A DNA stretch of 64,000 nucleotides from Candidatus Heteroclostridium caecigallinarum. Lineage in GTDB: Bacteria > Bacillota > Clostridia > Christensenellales > CAG-314. The DNA lies in the NCBI GenBank assembly GCA_904419725.1, contig CAJFSP010000001.1:62001-126000 (forward strand), in the 5' to 3' direction. The notes below the pieces were generated by a model, which had not been told where the DNA came from, did no database searches, and worked only from the letters and a program-made list of their open reading frames with translations. The translations under genes and the position numbers were made by a program. Positions 9,189 through 18,241 of this stretch are shown here, in pieces (the stretch's first letter is position 1; every line of letters begins with the position of its first letter).

Positions 9189-10601
9189 TTAGTCCAAAAA
9201 CAAACGCTTTTTTCTTTCAATCATCTCGTCCGTACGCCCTATATAGTTTGAAAAATCTTTTACGTTGGCAGCGCGTTCTATTCTGTTTTGCGCTCTGATA
9301 ACACGTTTTGAAATAGCGTTCGCGCCGCACGCGAATATATCCGCCACTTCTTCCATCATATCTATATTGTAAAGGCACTGTTTGCCTTTAAGCGAATAGC
9401 CGACGTTTTCGAAATTCCCCACCATGTATTTTTGCCGATACATATAATAAGGAGAATATCCTGCGGCGCAAAGACGCTCCGCCGCGTATTCAAGCATCGC
9501 CGCGATTTCCTTTTCGGTATCGGCGACGCCGCTTTTTTCTTTCAGCGCCGAGCCTGATTTCAACGCCAATGTATGAACCGTGATGTTTTCAGGAGCAAGC
9601 CGCACGGCGCAGTCGATACTGTAGCGGAAATTTTCCTCTGTTTCGCCCGGCAAGCCGGCAATCAAATCCATATTGATGTCAAATCCGTATTTCCTGACAA
9701 GGTCAAATTTATCATATATGTCAGAAATAGTATGCTTTCTATTGATTAAATCGAGAGTAGATTGACAAAAAGTCTGCGGATTTACCGAAATTCTGCCCAC
9801 ACCAAACGCCTTAAAAACGTCAAGTTTATCTTTATCAATAGTGTCCGGCCGGCCAGCCTCCACCGTAAACTCCCGCGGCTTAAAAGCAACGGCTGCCAAT
9901 ATCCTCTCTATCTGAGCGGCTGAAAGCGATGTAGGAGTGCCGCCGCCTATATATAAATGGCTTAACCTATATCCGCCGCGGCCGGCGATTTCAAACGCCG
10001 CGCCCATTTCTTTTATCAAAGACTCGATATACAGCTCAACAAACCGCCCTTGCTGATATATATCTCCGCTCACAAACGAACAGTAACTGCACCTGCTCAC
10101 GCAAAACGGAATATTTATATAAAAGTCGGCATACTTGTCGTCATGTTCGACAAGCCCCTTTTGGTTATTCAAAATCTCAATAACCAACCGTGTTTTTTCA
10201 GGCGGAACAAGAAAAACATTTTCAAACTGGCTTTTGACGTCAAGCCCGCATGAAATCAGGTCATAAGCGAGTTTGGTCGGTCTGATTCCGGTAAGCGCGC
10301 CCCATGCCAGCGGCTTATTCAACGCCTGTTTCAAACATTTATAGGCGCAAAGCTTGATTTTTCTTTTGACGTATCTCTTTTTTTCTATATCGGACCATTC
10401 GGAACATATTTCCAACGACTCTTTTTGGGAGTGACCGTCAAAAAAACATGTATAATACTCGGTACCCCCATGTTTTTCCACAAGAAAAACCAGCCGGCCA
10501 TTTTCGGGAACATCAGTCGGCTGTAATTTTTCATTTGGAAAATATTCACGCAATATGTCCGCTATATCCGCGGAAAATTCACAATTAGTGTAAAAATTCA
10601 T
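9189..10601 (-). CDS. hemZ: Radical SAM coproporphyrinogen III oxidase-like protein HemZ
   Basis: This 470-residue member of the HemN/HemZ group has a lineage-typical N-terminal extension of about 155 residues. The radical SAM core opens with NIPFCVSRCSYCSF (C-x3-C-x2-C near 168-175, with phenylalanine rather than a fourth cysteine). GGGTPTSL and the NMDLIAGLPGET block follow. HemZ is annotated as an oxygen-independent coproporphyrinogen oxidase, but that activity is not firmly proven for this subgroup. The ATG overlaps the stop of the upstream hydrolase gene as ATGA, so both are co-translated with relA. The usual clostridial hisS-aspS continuation is not present. Confidence 0.9.
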   Translation of the reverse strand: MNFYTNCEFSADIADILREYFPNEKLQPTDVPENGRLVFLVEKHGGTEYYTCFFDGHSQKESLEICSEWSDIEKKRYVKRKIKLCAYKCLKQALNKPLAWGALTGIRPTKLAYDLISCGLDVKSQFENVFLVPPEKTRLVIEILNNQKGLVEHDDKYADFYINIPFCVSRCSYCSFVSGDIYQQGRFVELYIESLIKEMGAAFEIAGRGGYRLSHLYIGGGTPTSLSAAQIERILAAVAFKPREFTVEAGRPDTIDKDKLDVFKAFGVGRISVNPQTFCQSTLDLINRKHTISDIYDKFDLVRKYGFDINMDLIAGLPGETEENFRYSIDCAVRLAPENITVHTLALKSGSALKEKSGVADTEKEIAAMLEYAAERLCAAGYSPYYMYRQKYMVGNFENVGYSLKGKQCLYNIDMMEEVADIFACGANAISKRVIRAQNRIERAANVKDFSNYIGRTDEMIERKKRLFLD

Positions 10602-11218
10602 TTCAGATAAGGATTTTCTCTCTTCTCAGCATCCAGCGTGGTAGATTCTTCGTGCCCCGGATAGACAAAATAATTCTTTTCTATTGCGGAAAGCTTTTTC
10701 AGGCTGATTTCCATGGCAAGGCTATCACTTTCAGGAAAATCGGTTCTGCCGATATCACCGTGAAACAACGTATCCCCCGAAAACATCATATCTTCAATAA
10801 AATAACACACGCTGCCTTTGGTATGACCCGGCGTAAACAAAACCTCCACGGAAAAACCCCCGACATTCACTGTTTGTCCGTCGCCGACAAAATCCGTTAT
10901 TTCGCAATTTTCCGCCTTAACGCCGTACCTGTTCGCCGCCGCAACCGCCGCGAGTGGAGCGTCGTTCGCGTTGCCATACACCTTGACGCCAAAATGTCTT
11001 AAAAACTCGGCAACACCGCCGCAATGGTCAAAATGCCCGTGCGTAAGAAAAACAGCAAGCGGCACTATCTGATGTTTTGCGCAAAAATCGGCGATTTTGC
11101 CGCCGCAGCCGTCAGGAATATCAAACACAATCGCCCCGCCGTCCTCACCGGTGAGAATATAACAATTAGTACCGACGGCACCGCCCACCAATGTATACAA
11201 TTTATATTTCATACTCAT
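10598..11218 (-). CDS. Metallo-beta-lactamase-fold hydrolase (YqgX/GloB-like)
   Basis: This cytoplasmic hydrolase of 206 residues has the full metal set: THGHFDHCGG (HxHxDH near residue 60), the histidine in TPGHTKGS, the bridging aspartate in FSGDTLFHGDIGRTDFP, and the last histidine in YPGHEEST. The sequence resembles the glyoxalase II-like YqgX group found next to relA in Firmicutes. A thioester hydrolase role is plausible, but the substrate is unknown. The start overlaps the relA stop as ATGA. An in-frame ATG two codons later is an equally possible start. Confidence 0.88.
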   Translation of the reverse strand: MSMKYKLYTLVGGAVGTNCYILTGEDGGAIVFDIPDGCGGKIADFCAKHQIVPLAVFLTHGHFDHCGGVAEFLRHFGVKVYGNANDAPLAAVAAANRYGVKAENCEITDFVGDGQTVNVGGFSVEVLFTPGHTKGSVCYFIEDMMFSGDTLFHGDIGRTDFPESDSLAMEISLKKLSAIEKNYFVYPGHEESTTLDAEKRENPYLK

Positions 11219-13389
11219 ATTGTTGTTCTGAACACATCCAGCGTGTTAGGATATGACCTGATTTTTTCTATCAGCTGATTAAGCTGCTGATGATCTTTTA
11301 TCTCCACCGAAAAAACCGCCACGATATTATGGTTCTTGTCTTTTCTGGCACTGAAAGACAGTATCGGCAACTCCTGATTTGTTATGATTTTTGTCAAATC
11401 GGCAAAAACAACGCCTTTGTCCTCGCACAAAACCTGCAAACTGGCGGCAAAACTAGCGCCGGCGCTGGTCTGCGACCACTCCGCCTCAACCAGTCTCTCT
11501 TTTTCAAGCTGCTTTACCGTCGGACAGTCCGCGAGATGGATTGTAATGCCCCTCCCGCGCGAAATATATCCGACGATTTTGTCCCCCGGAACAGGCGAAC
11601 AACACTTTGAAAAGCGAATAAGCAAATCGTCGTATCCTTTAATTATGACGCTGCCCGATTTTCCGTTTTGTTTCGGCTTGTAGACAACTTCGCCGTCAAT
11701 AACGACTTTTTCGACATGCTTTTTATAGTAATCAATCAGTTTCAGCAAAACCTGATTTGTCGATATACTGCCGTACCCGACGGAGGCGAACATCTCATCG
11801 GTGTCATTAAACATATATCGCTTAAAAACCGTATCCAGCGCCTTCGGCTGAGCGAGTTGCGCCCACGTAAAACCACGATGTTTCGCCTCACGCTCCAGCA
11901 TGGTTTTGCCGTTTTTGATATTTTCTTCTTTAAGTTCTCTTTTGAAAAATTGCCTTATCTTGCTTTTTGCGCTGGACGTAACGACGATTTTCAACCAGTC
12001 ACGCGACGGACCCTTCGAGTTCGCCGAGGTAAGTATCTCCACAATATCGCCGTTTTCCAAAATATGACCGAGCGGAACCAGCTTAGAGTTCACCTTCGCG
12101 CCTACGCATTTGTTACCGACCTCACTGTGGACGGCATAAGCGAAATCAAGAGCGGTAGCGCCGGCTTGCAGGTTTTTGACGGCGCCTTTCGGGGTAAACA
12201 CAAAAACTTCGTCGCTTATAGAAACGTCTTTCTTTATGGAATCGAGAAATTCTCTGGAATCCTTATGCTCGCCGTCATAACTGATGACATCGCTTATCCA
12301 GCTGATTTTGTCGCTGATATCCTTTTCAAACGCGCCCTCTTTATATTTCCAATGCGCCGCGATACCGTATTCAGCAACCCGATGCATTTCTTTTGTGCGA
12401 ATCTGAATTTCAAAAGGAGCGCCGAGATTTGTAATGACCGTAGTATGAAGAGATTGATACATGTTAGGCTTAGGCACCGCAATATAGTCCTTGATTCGCC
12501 CCGGGATAGGTTTCCACACGGCGTGAATGGCGCCGAGCACATTGTAACAATCCTTTACTGTGTCAACAATAACGCGCACGGCGGTCATATCGTAAATTTC
12601 GTCAAGGCTTTTGCCCTGATTCTTCATTTTTTTGTATATACTGTAAAAATGCTTGGTTCTGCCCGATATTTCTCCGTCAACGCCGAGTTCTTTAAGAATC
12701 TTTTTCAGCTCAGCAATTACAGAATCCACCATCGACTGGCGCTCTTCCTGTTTCATGGCGATATGCTCTGACAGATACTCATACGCTTCCGGGTCAAGAT
12801 ATTTCAGGCACAAATCTTCCAACTCGCATTTTATCTGCGAAATACCCAGTCTGCCGGCAAGCGGAGCGAAGATATCTATCGTTTCTTTTGCCATCGCGAG
12901 CTGACGTTCTCTCGAAAGATATTGAAGCGAGCGCATATTGTGCAGTCTGTCAGCAAGTTTAATGATGATTACCCTTATGTCTTTCGCCATTGCGAAAAAC
13001 ATTTTTCTGATATTTTCCGCCTGTTCTTCCTCTTTACTGGCAAATTGCAATTTATCGAGTTTGGTGACACCCGCCACAAGATTCGCGATTTCATCGCCGA
13101 ATTCATCACGAAGCTGCCGGTCTGTAACATAGGTATCTTCCACCGTGTCATGCAACAGCGCGGCGCAAAGCGTAGGCACATCGAGGCCGAGATCAATCAA
13201 TATATCGCACACGACGCACGGATGGGTAATATAAGGGCGCCCTGAAGCACGAAACTGCCCGTCATGCGCATCCTGCGCAAGTTTGAAAGCGCGCAAAATC
13301 GTATCCGCGTCGTTCGGATAATAGTGCTTGATTTTAGACACCAGGTTTTCAATGGTGATTTCGGCCGGCTCTTTGTAAATTTCTTCCAT
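11215..13389 (-). CDS. relA: Bifunctional (p)ppGpp synthetase/hydrolase Rel
   Basis: This enzyme makes and degrades the stringent-response alarmone. The 724 residues run in the standard RSH order. The HD hydrolase domain contains LLHDTVEDTY near residue 78, so hydrolase activity is expected. The synthetase domain has GRTKHFYSIYKKM and PKPNMYQSLHTTV. The TGS domain begins EVFVFTPKGAVKNL near 395, and a zinc-finger/CC region and C-terminal ACT domain follow. It is followed by the hydrolase and hemZ in overlapping frames and preceded by recJ, 21 bases away. A D-aminoacyl-tRNA deacylase gene (dtd), common right after relA in Firmicutes, is missing here. Confidence 0.98.
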   Translation of the reverse strand: MEEIYKEPAEITIENLVSKIKHYYPNDADTILRAFKLAQDAHDGQFRASGRPYITHPCVVCDILIDLGLDVPTLCAALLHDTVEDTYVTDRQLRDEFGDEIANLVAGVTKLDKLQFASKEEEQAENIRKMFFAMAKDIRVIIIKLADRLHNMRSLQYLSRERQLAMAKETIDIFAPLAGRLGISQIKCELEDLCLKYLDPEAYEYLSEHIAMKQEERQSMVDSVIAELKKILKELGVDGEISGRTKHFYSIYKKMKNQGKSLDEIYDMTAVRVIVDTVKDCYNVLGAIHAVWKPIPGRIKDYIAVPKPNMYQSLHTTVITNLGAPFEIQIRTKEMHRVAEYGIAAHWKYKEGAFEKDISDKISWISDVISYDGEHKDSREFLDSIKKDVSISDEVFVFTPKGAVKNLQAGATALDFAYAVHSEVGNKCVGAKVNSKLVPLGHILENGDIVEILTSANSKGPSRDWLKIVVTSSAKSKIRQFFKRELKEENIKNGKTMLEREAKHRGFTWAQLAQPKALDTVFKRYMFNDTDEMFASVGYGSISTNQVLLKLIDYYKKHVEKVVIDGEVVYKPKQNGKSGSVIIKGYDDLLIRFSKCCSPVPGDKIVGYISRGRGITIHLADCPTVKQLEKERLVEAEWSQTSAGASFAASLQVLCEDKGVVFADLTKIITNQELPILSFSARKDKNHNIVAVFSVEIKDHQQLNQLIEKIRSYPNTLDVFRTTI

Positions 13390-13410
13390 AATAATATTAT
13401 ATCTTCATTG

Positions 13411-15696
13411 TCAATCGCTTGCAATCATATTAAACAGTTTGGATTTAGCAAGTTCTGTCCTGACGTCTTTATTGTAAACAACCGAAAAAGGCTCTTCGTA
13501 CACCTTGAAGATTCCGAGTTCCTCAAAAATTTTCACGACAAACTCAAATGTACCGATTGAGTATTCAAATACGCCGCAGCGCAAATAAAGCTCATTCATA
13601 TCGATGCACCCCGCACGATTGCCGACTATCGCCTTGAATATCCCCACACAGCAATTCCTGTCGATTTTCTGCCCGTACAGATACGCCGGAACTTCCGCTT
13701 TATCTCCGCAAAACAAAGGATTTTCGCAAAACGAATAATCTTCCACGTCAAAATTATAATGACAGAATATTATTACAGACATATATTTTGATAAATCCAC
13801 GTTTTTTGATGGAGCGATAAGCACGGTGTTTGAAAATTGCCGCGGAAAAAAGAAATTCAGATAGAAATCCGAAAAATCAACGAGCCTGCTCATCTTTTCG
13901 AATTCCAGCATACTTCCGAAAACGCAGCAGCAGCCCCCTTCTTGCGCATAATAACCCACATGACCGACGTCAATTATTTCGCGTTCATCATTATTACCGT
14001 CAAAAGAGATTCTGCTTATATAGTTTCTGAGATAAATATCGTCAAAAGATATCGAGTCAATAATATTCATGTCGATAATCATTCCGATATACTTCTTTTC
14101 AAAATCGTCATATTCCAGACCGAATAAACACTCGATATTACAGTTTTGCCTGAGCGCCGGTAAAAATTCGGTATAGTCTCCAAAAGTTTTGAGCTGCAAA
14201 CCGTTTTGCGTAAGCACTTTGATATAATTTTTATTTTTACCAAAAACATTGACGGCTTTTACGCCAAACTCACCGTAAAAAATCACCTTGTTATTCGACT
14301 GCACAGGTTCAAAAGCTTTGAGTTGCGCCGTGAATCTGTCGCCGAGATATGCCTCGTCATAAACCGCGTCGTAAAAATATTCCGCGGAATCTCTGATGTG
14401 CTCCGATATCTTTTCGCAAAAATCCGAATAAAAAGCCTCAAAGCAATCCTTGAATAACGTCACGCCGACCGACATTTTATGTCCGCCGAAACGCAGCAGG
14501 CGCCCTTTCAGTTCGGATACCACTGCATAAAGGTCTATTCCCTCAGGCGTTCTGAGAGAACCGACGATATTGTCTCCGTCAGGCATAAACGCCCCCACAG
14601 GAACTTTAAATTTTTCGACAAGTCTGTTTGCCACAAGACCGAGAATACCATGTTGCCATTTTTCGCCGTACACAAAAATCGCCGGTCTAAGCGACAGATT
14701 GTTTTTGTCTATATAATCCAGTGCTTCGGCAAAACATTTTTCCGTAAGCGCCTGACGCCTGGCATTGGCGTCCATAAGCGCCGCCACTTTCGTCTCAGCG
14801 TCAGCCGCGTTGTCGGCAAGCAGCAAATCCAACGCCGCCGTCGGCGCGTCAACCCTGCCCGCCGCATTGATTTTCGGACATATTTTCATTGCCATCGACG
14901 AACAATCAACACTTTCGGCCGCTATTTTATTGGCACGCAGAAGCGACGCCAGCCCCTTATTTCTGACATGCGCGCATCCGAGTTTGACAATCGCGCGATT
15001 TTCGCTTTCAAGCGGCATAATATCGGCTATGGTACCGATTGAGGCGAGGTCGCAGAAATATTTGGCAGTTTCCTCGTCAGACAAAGCCTGAACCACTTTC
15101 AGCGCCACGCCGGAGCCGGATAAATCTCTGAAAGGATAACCTAATTTAGGATTTACGCACACGCAGGCGGGGAGTTTATCGCCCGGTTCATGATGGTCAG
15201 TGACTATAATATCCGTTTTCAGAATTTTTCTGACAAACTCAACTTCATCGACAGCGGTAATGCCGCAGTCGACAGTCACAACAAGGTCAAAGCCGGGGTT
15301 ATTTTTCAGCTTCATCATTGTTTCGATTTTTAACCCGTAGCCCTCGCTGCGTTTTGGCAAATAAACAAAACTGTCAGCCCCGACCGAATCAAAATATAAT
15401 TTCAAAATCGCCGATGCCGAAATCCCGTCGGCGTCATAGTCGCCGAAAATCAATATCTTTTTTCCGCTCTCCACGGCGGCCTTGATTTTCTCCGCGGCGG
15501 CGGACATGCCAGACATAAGGTTTGGGTCAAGCAAACCGTCTTCTCCGTCGGAAAAGAATTTTTCGGCGTTTTGTGACGTTACGTTATACTTTTTCAGCAA
15601 AAACAAAGCGTTGTTGTCAATGCCGAATTTTTCGGCAACGATTTTAATGTCGTTTTCATCACAATTATATTGCCTTTGAATGTATCTCTTCTTCAT
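13411..15696 (-). CDS. recJ: Single-stranded-DNA-specific exonuclease RecJ
   Basis: RecJ is a 5'-3' single-strand exonuclease of recombination and mismatch repair. The 761-residue protein carries the DHH-family motifs: FGDYDADGISA near residue 84, a VVTVDCGI block, VTDHHEPGD near 167, and a later GGHKMSVG of the DHHA1 domain. The OB-fold region and a poorly conserved C-terminal extension of more than 200 residues complete it. An AAAGGGGG ribosome site precedes the ATG. The secF terminator lies directly upstream, so recJ probably has its own promoter, although I did not find a convincing one. recJ-relA order is common in Firmicutes. Confidence 0.96.
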   Translation of the reverse strand: MKKRYIQRQYNCDENDIKIVAEKFGIDNNALFLLKKYNVTSQNAEKFFSDGEDGLLDPNLMSGMSAAAEKIKAAVESGKKILIFGDYDADGISASAILKLYFDSVGADSFVYLPKRSEGYGLKIETMMKLKNNPGFDLVVTVDCGITAVDEVEFVRKILKTDIIVTDHHEPGDKLPACVCVNPKLGYPFRDLSGSGVALKVVQALSDEETAKYFCDLASIGTIADIMPLESENRAIVKLGCAHVRNKGLASLLRANKIAAESVDCSSMAMKICPKINAAGRVDAPTAALDLLLADNAADAETKVAALMDANARRQALTEKCFAEALDYIDKNNLSLRPAIFVYGEKWQHGILGLVANRLVEKFKVPVGAFMPDGDNIVGSLRTPEGIDLYAVVSELKGRLLRFGGHKMSVGVTLFKDCFEAFYSDFCEKISEHIRDSAEYFYDAVYDEAYLGDRFTAQLKAFEPVQSNNKVIFYGEFGVKAVNVFGKNKNYIKVLTQNGLQLKTFGDYTEFLPALRQNCNIECLFGLEYDDFEKKYIGMIIDMNIIDSISFDDIYLRNYISRISFDGNNDEREIIDVGHVGYYAQEGGCCCVFGSMLEFEKMSRLVDFSDFYLNFFFPRQFSNTVLIAPSKNVDLSKYMSVIIFCHYNFDVEDYSFCENPLFCGDKAEVPAYLYGQKIDRNCCVGIFKAIVGNRAGCIDMNELYLRCGVFEYSIGTFEFVVKIFEELGIFKVYEEPFSVVYNKDVRTELAKSKLFNMIASD

Positions 15697-15730
15697 CCGG
15701 CCCCCTTTAAGACAATAATGAATTTTACCA

Positions 15731-15757
15731 ATAAAAACAGCCTTCCGAAGAAGGCTG
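15731..15757 (-). terminator. Intrinsic terminator after secF
   Basis: An 8-bp stem CAGCCTTC/GAAGGCTG closes on a CGAA loop (TTCG on the minus strand) and is followed on that strand by GTTTTTATT. It lies just past the secF stop and ends the sec operon. Confidence 0.85.
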
Positions 15758-15768
15758 CGAAGAATTTT

Positions 15769-16869
15769 TTATTCTGCCGATTGCCGCTCGGCGCCACCAT
15801 CGTTTTTGCCGTTAAACATTTTCCAAAGACAAGGAGTCACGCACAGCGATGAGTATGTGCCGGAAACCAGCGCGAACAATACAGGAATGGCAAACGACCG
15901 CACGGCAGGCGAAGCAAATATCGCCACAATCAGAACCGCCGCAAATATCGCCGCAGACGTAAGCACAATGCGCTTAAACGCTTCCTTGACAGATTTGTCA
16001 ACTACTTCGGCGCTGCCGGCCAAATCCGCATAGCGGTCGTTATTGACTCTTATTCTGTCAAACACGACAATTGCGTTGTAAACGGAATAAACGATTATCA
16101 GAGCGAATACCGCGGTAAAGAACGCGGTTATTTCAATGTTAAACAACCAGCCGGCAAACAGCATAAGCGCAAGCGTTACAAGAGCGTCATGCACGACACC
16201 GATACCGACCGCAAGCGCCACTTTCAGCCCGTCAGACATTTTAGGTTCTTTCGCCACGGTCTTGAATCTTACGGCAACATACACAAGCACTGCCACAAAA
16301 GCAACCGCCAACGAAATTGCCGACAGAACCAAACCTTGGTTGTTGATTGTAGGCGACACTGTATAAACACTGACATCCGCATCCGCCACGCCAAGGCTTG
16401 TCACCCTGTCGGACACGGAAACGATACTTCCGAAATTAAAGTCGCTGCCGAGATAATCTTCCAGCGACGCTCTTTCGTCCGCCGAAATATTATTGCCGCC
16501 AACGCCAAGCATATTCACAAGCGCGTTCATAGCGGTTTTGTCCGCGCCCTGCGAATTGATTTCCGAACCGAAAGACACTACTATTCCGCTTACGTTTTCG
16601 CCGTCGGTAATTTTAGCCGTACCCGACACCTCAGCGCCGACAGAAGCGAGATAATCTTTCAATCCGCTTTCAATATCGCCGTATTGCTCGTCGGTCACGC
16701 CGGAACCGAAATCAACGGAAATTTCCGCGCCGCCCGTGAATTCAATGCCGCTGTTGAATCCCGCGAAGCATAAAGCGACAACGCCCAAAACAATTATCAC
16801 AAGCGAAACTATAGCAAAAATCTTGAAACGCCCGAAGATATTTCCTTCTTTTTTAATAACGCCGCTCAT
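15769..16869 (-). CDS. secF: Protein translocase subunit SecF
   Basis: SecF is an inner-membrane RND-fold partner of SecD that uses ion flow to complete protein export through SecYEG. The 366-residue protein has one N-terminal transmembrane helix, an extracytoplasmic domain with the signature GIEFTGGAEISVDF, and five C-terminal helices including VVHDALVTLALML and YSVYNAIVVFDRIR. The extracytoplasmic part is longer than in E. coli SecF. The ATG overlaps the secD stop as ATGA. Separate secD and secF, as here, are usual in Clostridia, whereas Bacillus fuses them. Confidence 0.96.
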   Translation of the reverse strand: MSGVIKKEGNIFGRFKIFAIVSLVIIVLGVVALCFAGFNSGIEFTGGAEISVDFGSGVTDEQYGDIESGLKDYLASVGAEVSGTAKITDGENVSGIVVSFGSEINSQGADKTAMNALVNMLGVGGNNISADERASLEDYLGSDFNFGSIVSVSDRVTSLGVADADVSVYTVSPTINNQGLVLSAISLAVAFVAVLVYVAVRFKTVAKEPKMSDGLKVALAVGIGVVHDALVTLALMLFAGWLFNIEITAFFTAVFALIIVYSVYNAIVVFDRIRVNNDRYADLAGSAEVVDKSVKEAFKRIVLTSAAIFAAVLIVAIFASPAVRSFAIPVLFALVSGTYSSLCVTPCLWKMFNGKNDGGAERQSAE

Positions 16870-18170
16870 TGCTCCACCTCCTGCTTTTCAAGTTTATAAA
16901 GAGACGGAGTTTCGCCGAATACCGGCATAAACAGTCTGGCAAACATTCTTGTAACCGCAAGCGACGCAAAGAGCGAAAGAACAATTCCGCATATCATGGT
17001 CACGGCAAAACCCTGGGTGATTGAACCGACAAACACCCAAAGCACAACCGTTACGATAAGCGCCACGGCGTGTATATCAATCAGCAACGGCAGCGATTTC
17101 TTAAATCCGCTTTCATAAGAGCTGCGGAATGACTTTCCGCTTCTGAACTCTTCTCTGATACGCTCCATGATAAGTATGTCTGAACCGACAGCGAGAACCA
17201 GCCCCATCGCGATACCGGCTATACCCGCCATTGTGAGTTTTACAAACGGCAGATAAGCCAGCGCCAGAATCGTAAGGATTGTGTACACAAGCAGCGACAG
17301 ACCGGACGCCACGCCGTACATTCCGTACACGACAATCATATACACAATGGCCGCGACAATAAACACCGCCGCCGCTATGAGCATAAACTGCAACGCCTGG
17401 TCGCCGATGACAGGACTTATCGTGTTTTGGTCGAATTGTTTTGAAAACGCCACGTCATAAGCGCCGTAATTGATTTGAACCGCAATCGCCTGCGCCGTTT
17501 CATAAGACATATTACCCGAAATCAGGCTGTATTCGCTGTCAACCTGCTCGCTCACGGTAGCCTGGCTGATAACTTCACCGTCCAGCAAAAAATAAATGCT
17601 GTCAGTGCCGTAATTCAATCCCGACGTCGCGTCCGCCATATCGTTTCTGCCGTCGCTGTTGAATTGCAGCTGAATCGCGTAATAACCCGCGTTGTTAGGG
17701 TCGGAAACGGTGACGGCCGATATTATGTTTGATGCGTCTGTAATAATTTCTCCGTCGGCGGAAAGCAACCTGATTTCAAGTTCCGCTTTACTCGACAAAA
17801 CATCGAGTATATTGTCGACGTTGTCAGATTGCGGTATTTCCACTTTCACGCCGTTCATCCCGCTGCCGCTCACTCTGGCAACCGTCGCGTCGGAAATCCC
17901 CAGCGCGTCAAGACGGCTTTTCATGGTATTTACGGTATTTTCAATAGCCTCGTCCAAGGCTGCCGCGGAAAGCCCTTCCGCGCTTTCTTCGTCGACCTCA
18001 AACGTAGCGGAAACACCGCCTTTCAAATCGAGCCCGAGTTCTATTTGACTCAGCGGAGAGTTATAATCGTAAATGCCGACCTGAAAAGATGGTATTACGG
18101 AAAACACTCCGAGAAACAACATAACTACGGCCAAAACAGAAAGGCAAATGATTGATTTTGTTTTTGACAT
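16866..18170 (-). CDS. secD: Protein translocase subunit SecD
   Basis: SecD is the partner of SecF in the export motor. The 434-residue protein begins with a transmembrane helix, followed by the extracytoplasmic P1 region (SQIELGLDLKGGVSATF) and C-terminal membrane helices containing GIAGIAMGLVLAVGSDILIMERI. I place the start at 18170 because AGGAGG lies eight bases upstream; a frame extending to 18230 lacks such a site and would put a charged tail before the helix. The P1 domain is shorter than in E. coli. The gene follows the SCIFF maturase by about 70 bases in the same direction, an arrangement known from Clostridia. Confidence 0.95.
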   Translation of the reverse strand: MSKTKSIICLSVLAVVMLFLGVFSVIPSFQVGIYDYNSPLSQIELGLDLKGGVSATFEVDEESAEGLSAAALDEAIENTVNTMKSRLDALGISDATVARVSGSGMNGVKVEIPQSDNVDNILDVLSSKAELEIRLLSADGEIITDASNIISAVTVSDPNNAGYYAIQLQFNSDGRNDMADATSGLNYGTDSIYFLLDGEVISQATVSEQVDSEYSLISGNMSYETAQAIAVQINYGAYDVAFSKQFDQNTISPVIGDQALQFMLIAAAVFIVAAIVYMIVVYGMYGVASGLSLLVYTILTILALAYLPFVKLTMAGIAGIAMGLVLAVGSDILIMERIREEFRSGKSFRSSYESGFKKSLPLLIDIHAVALIVTVVLWVFVGSITQGFAVTMICGIVLSLFASLAVTRMFARLFMPVFGETPSLYKLEKQEVEQ

Positions 18171-18241
18171 TAATCGGCCTCCTGATAGTATAACCTTGTC
18201 TAGTATATAATTTTTTACCGGTTTCGTCAATTATTTGATAT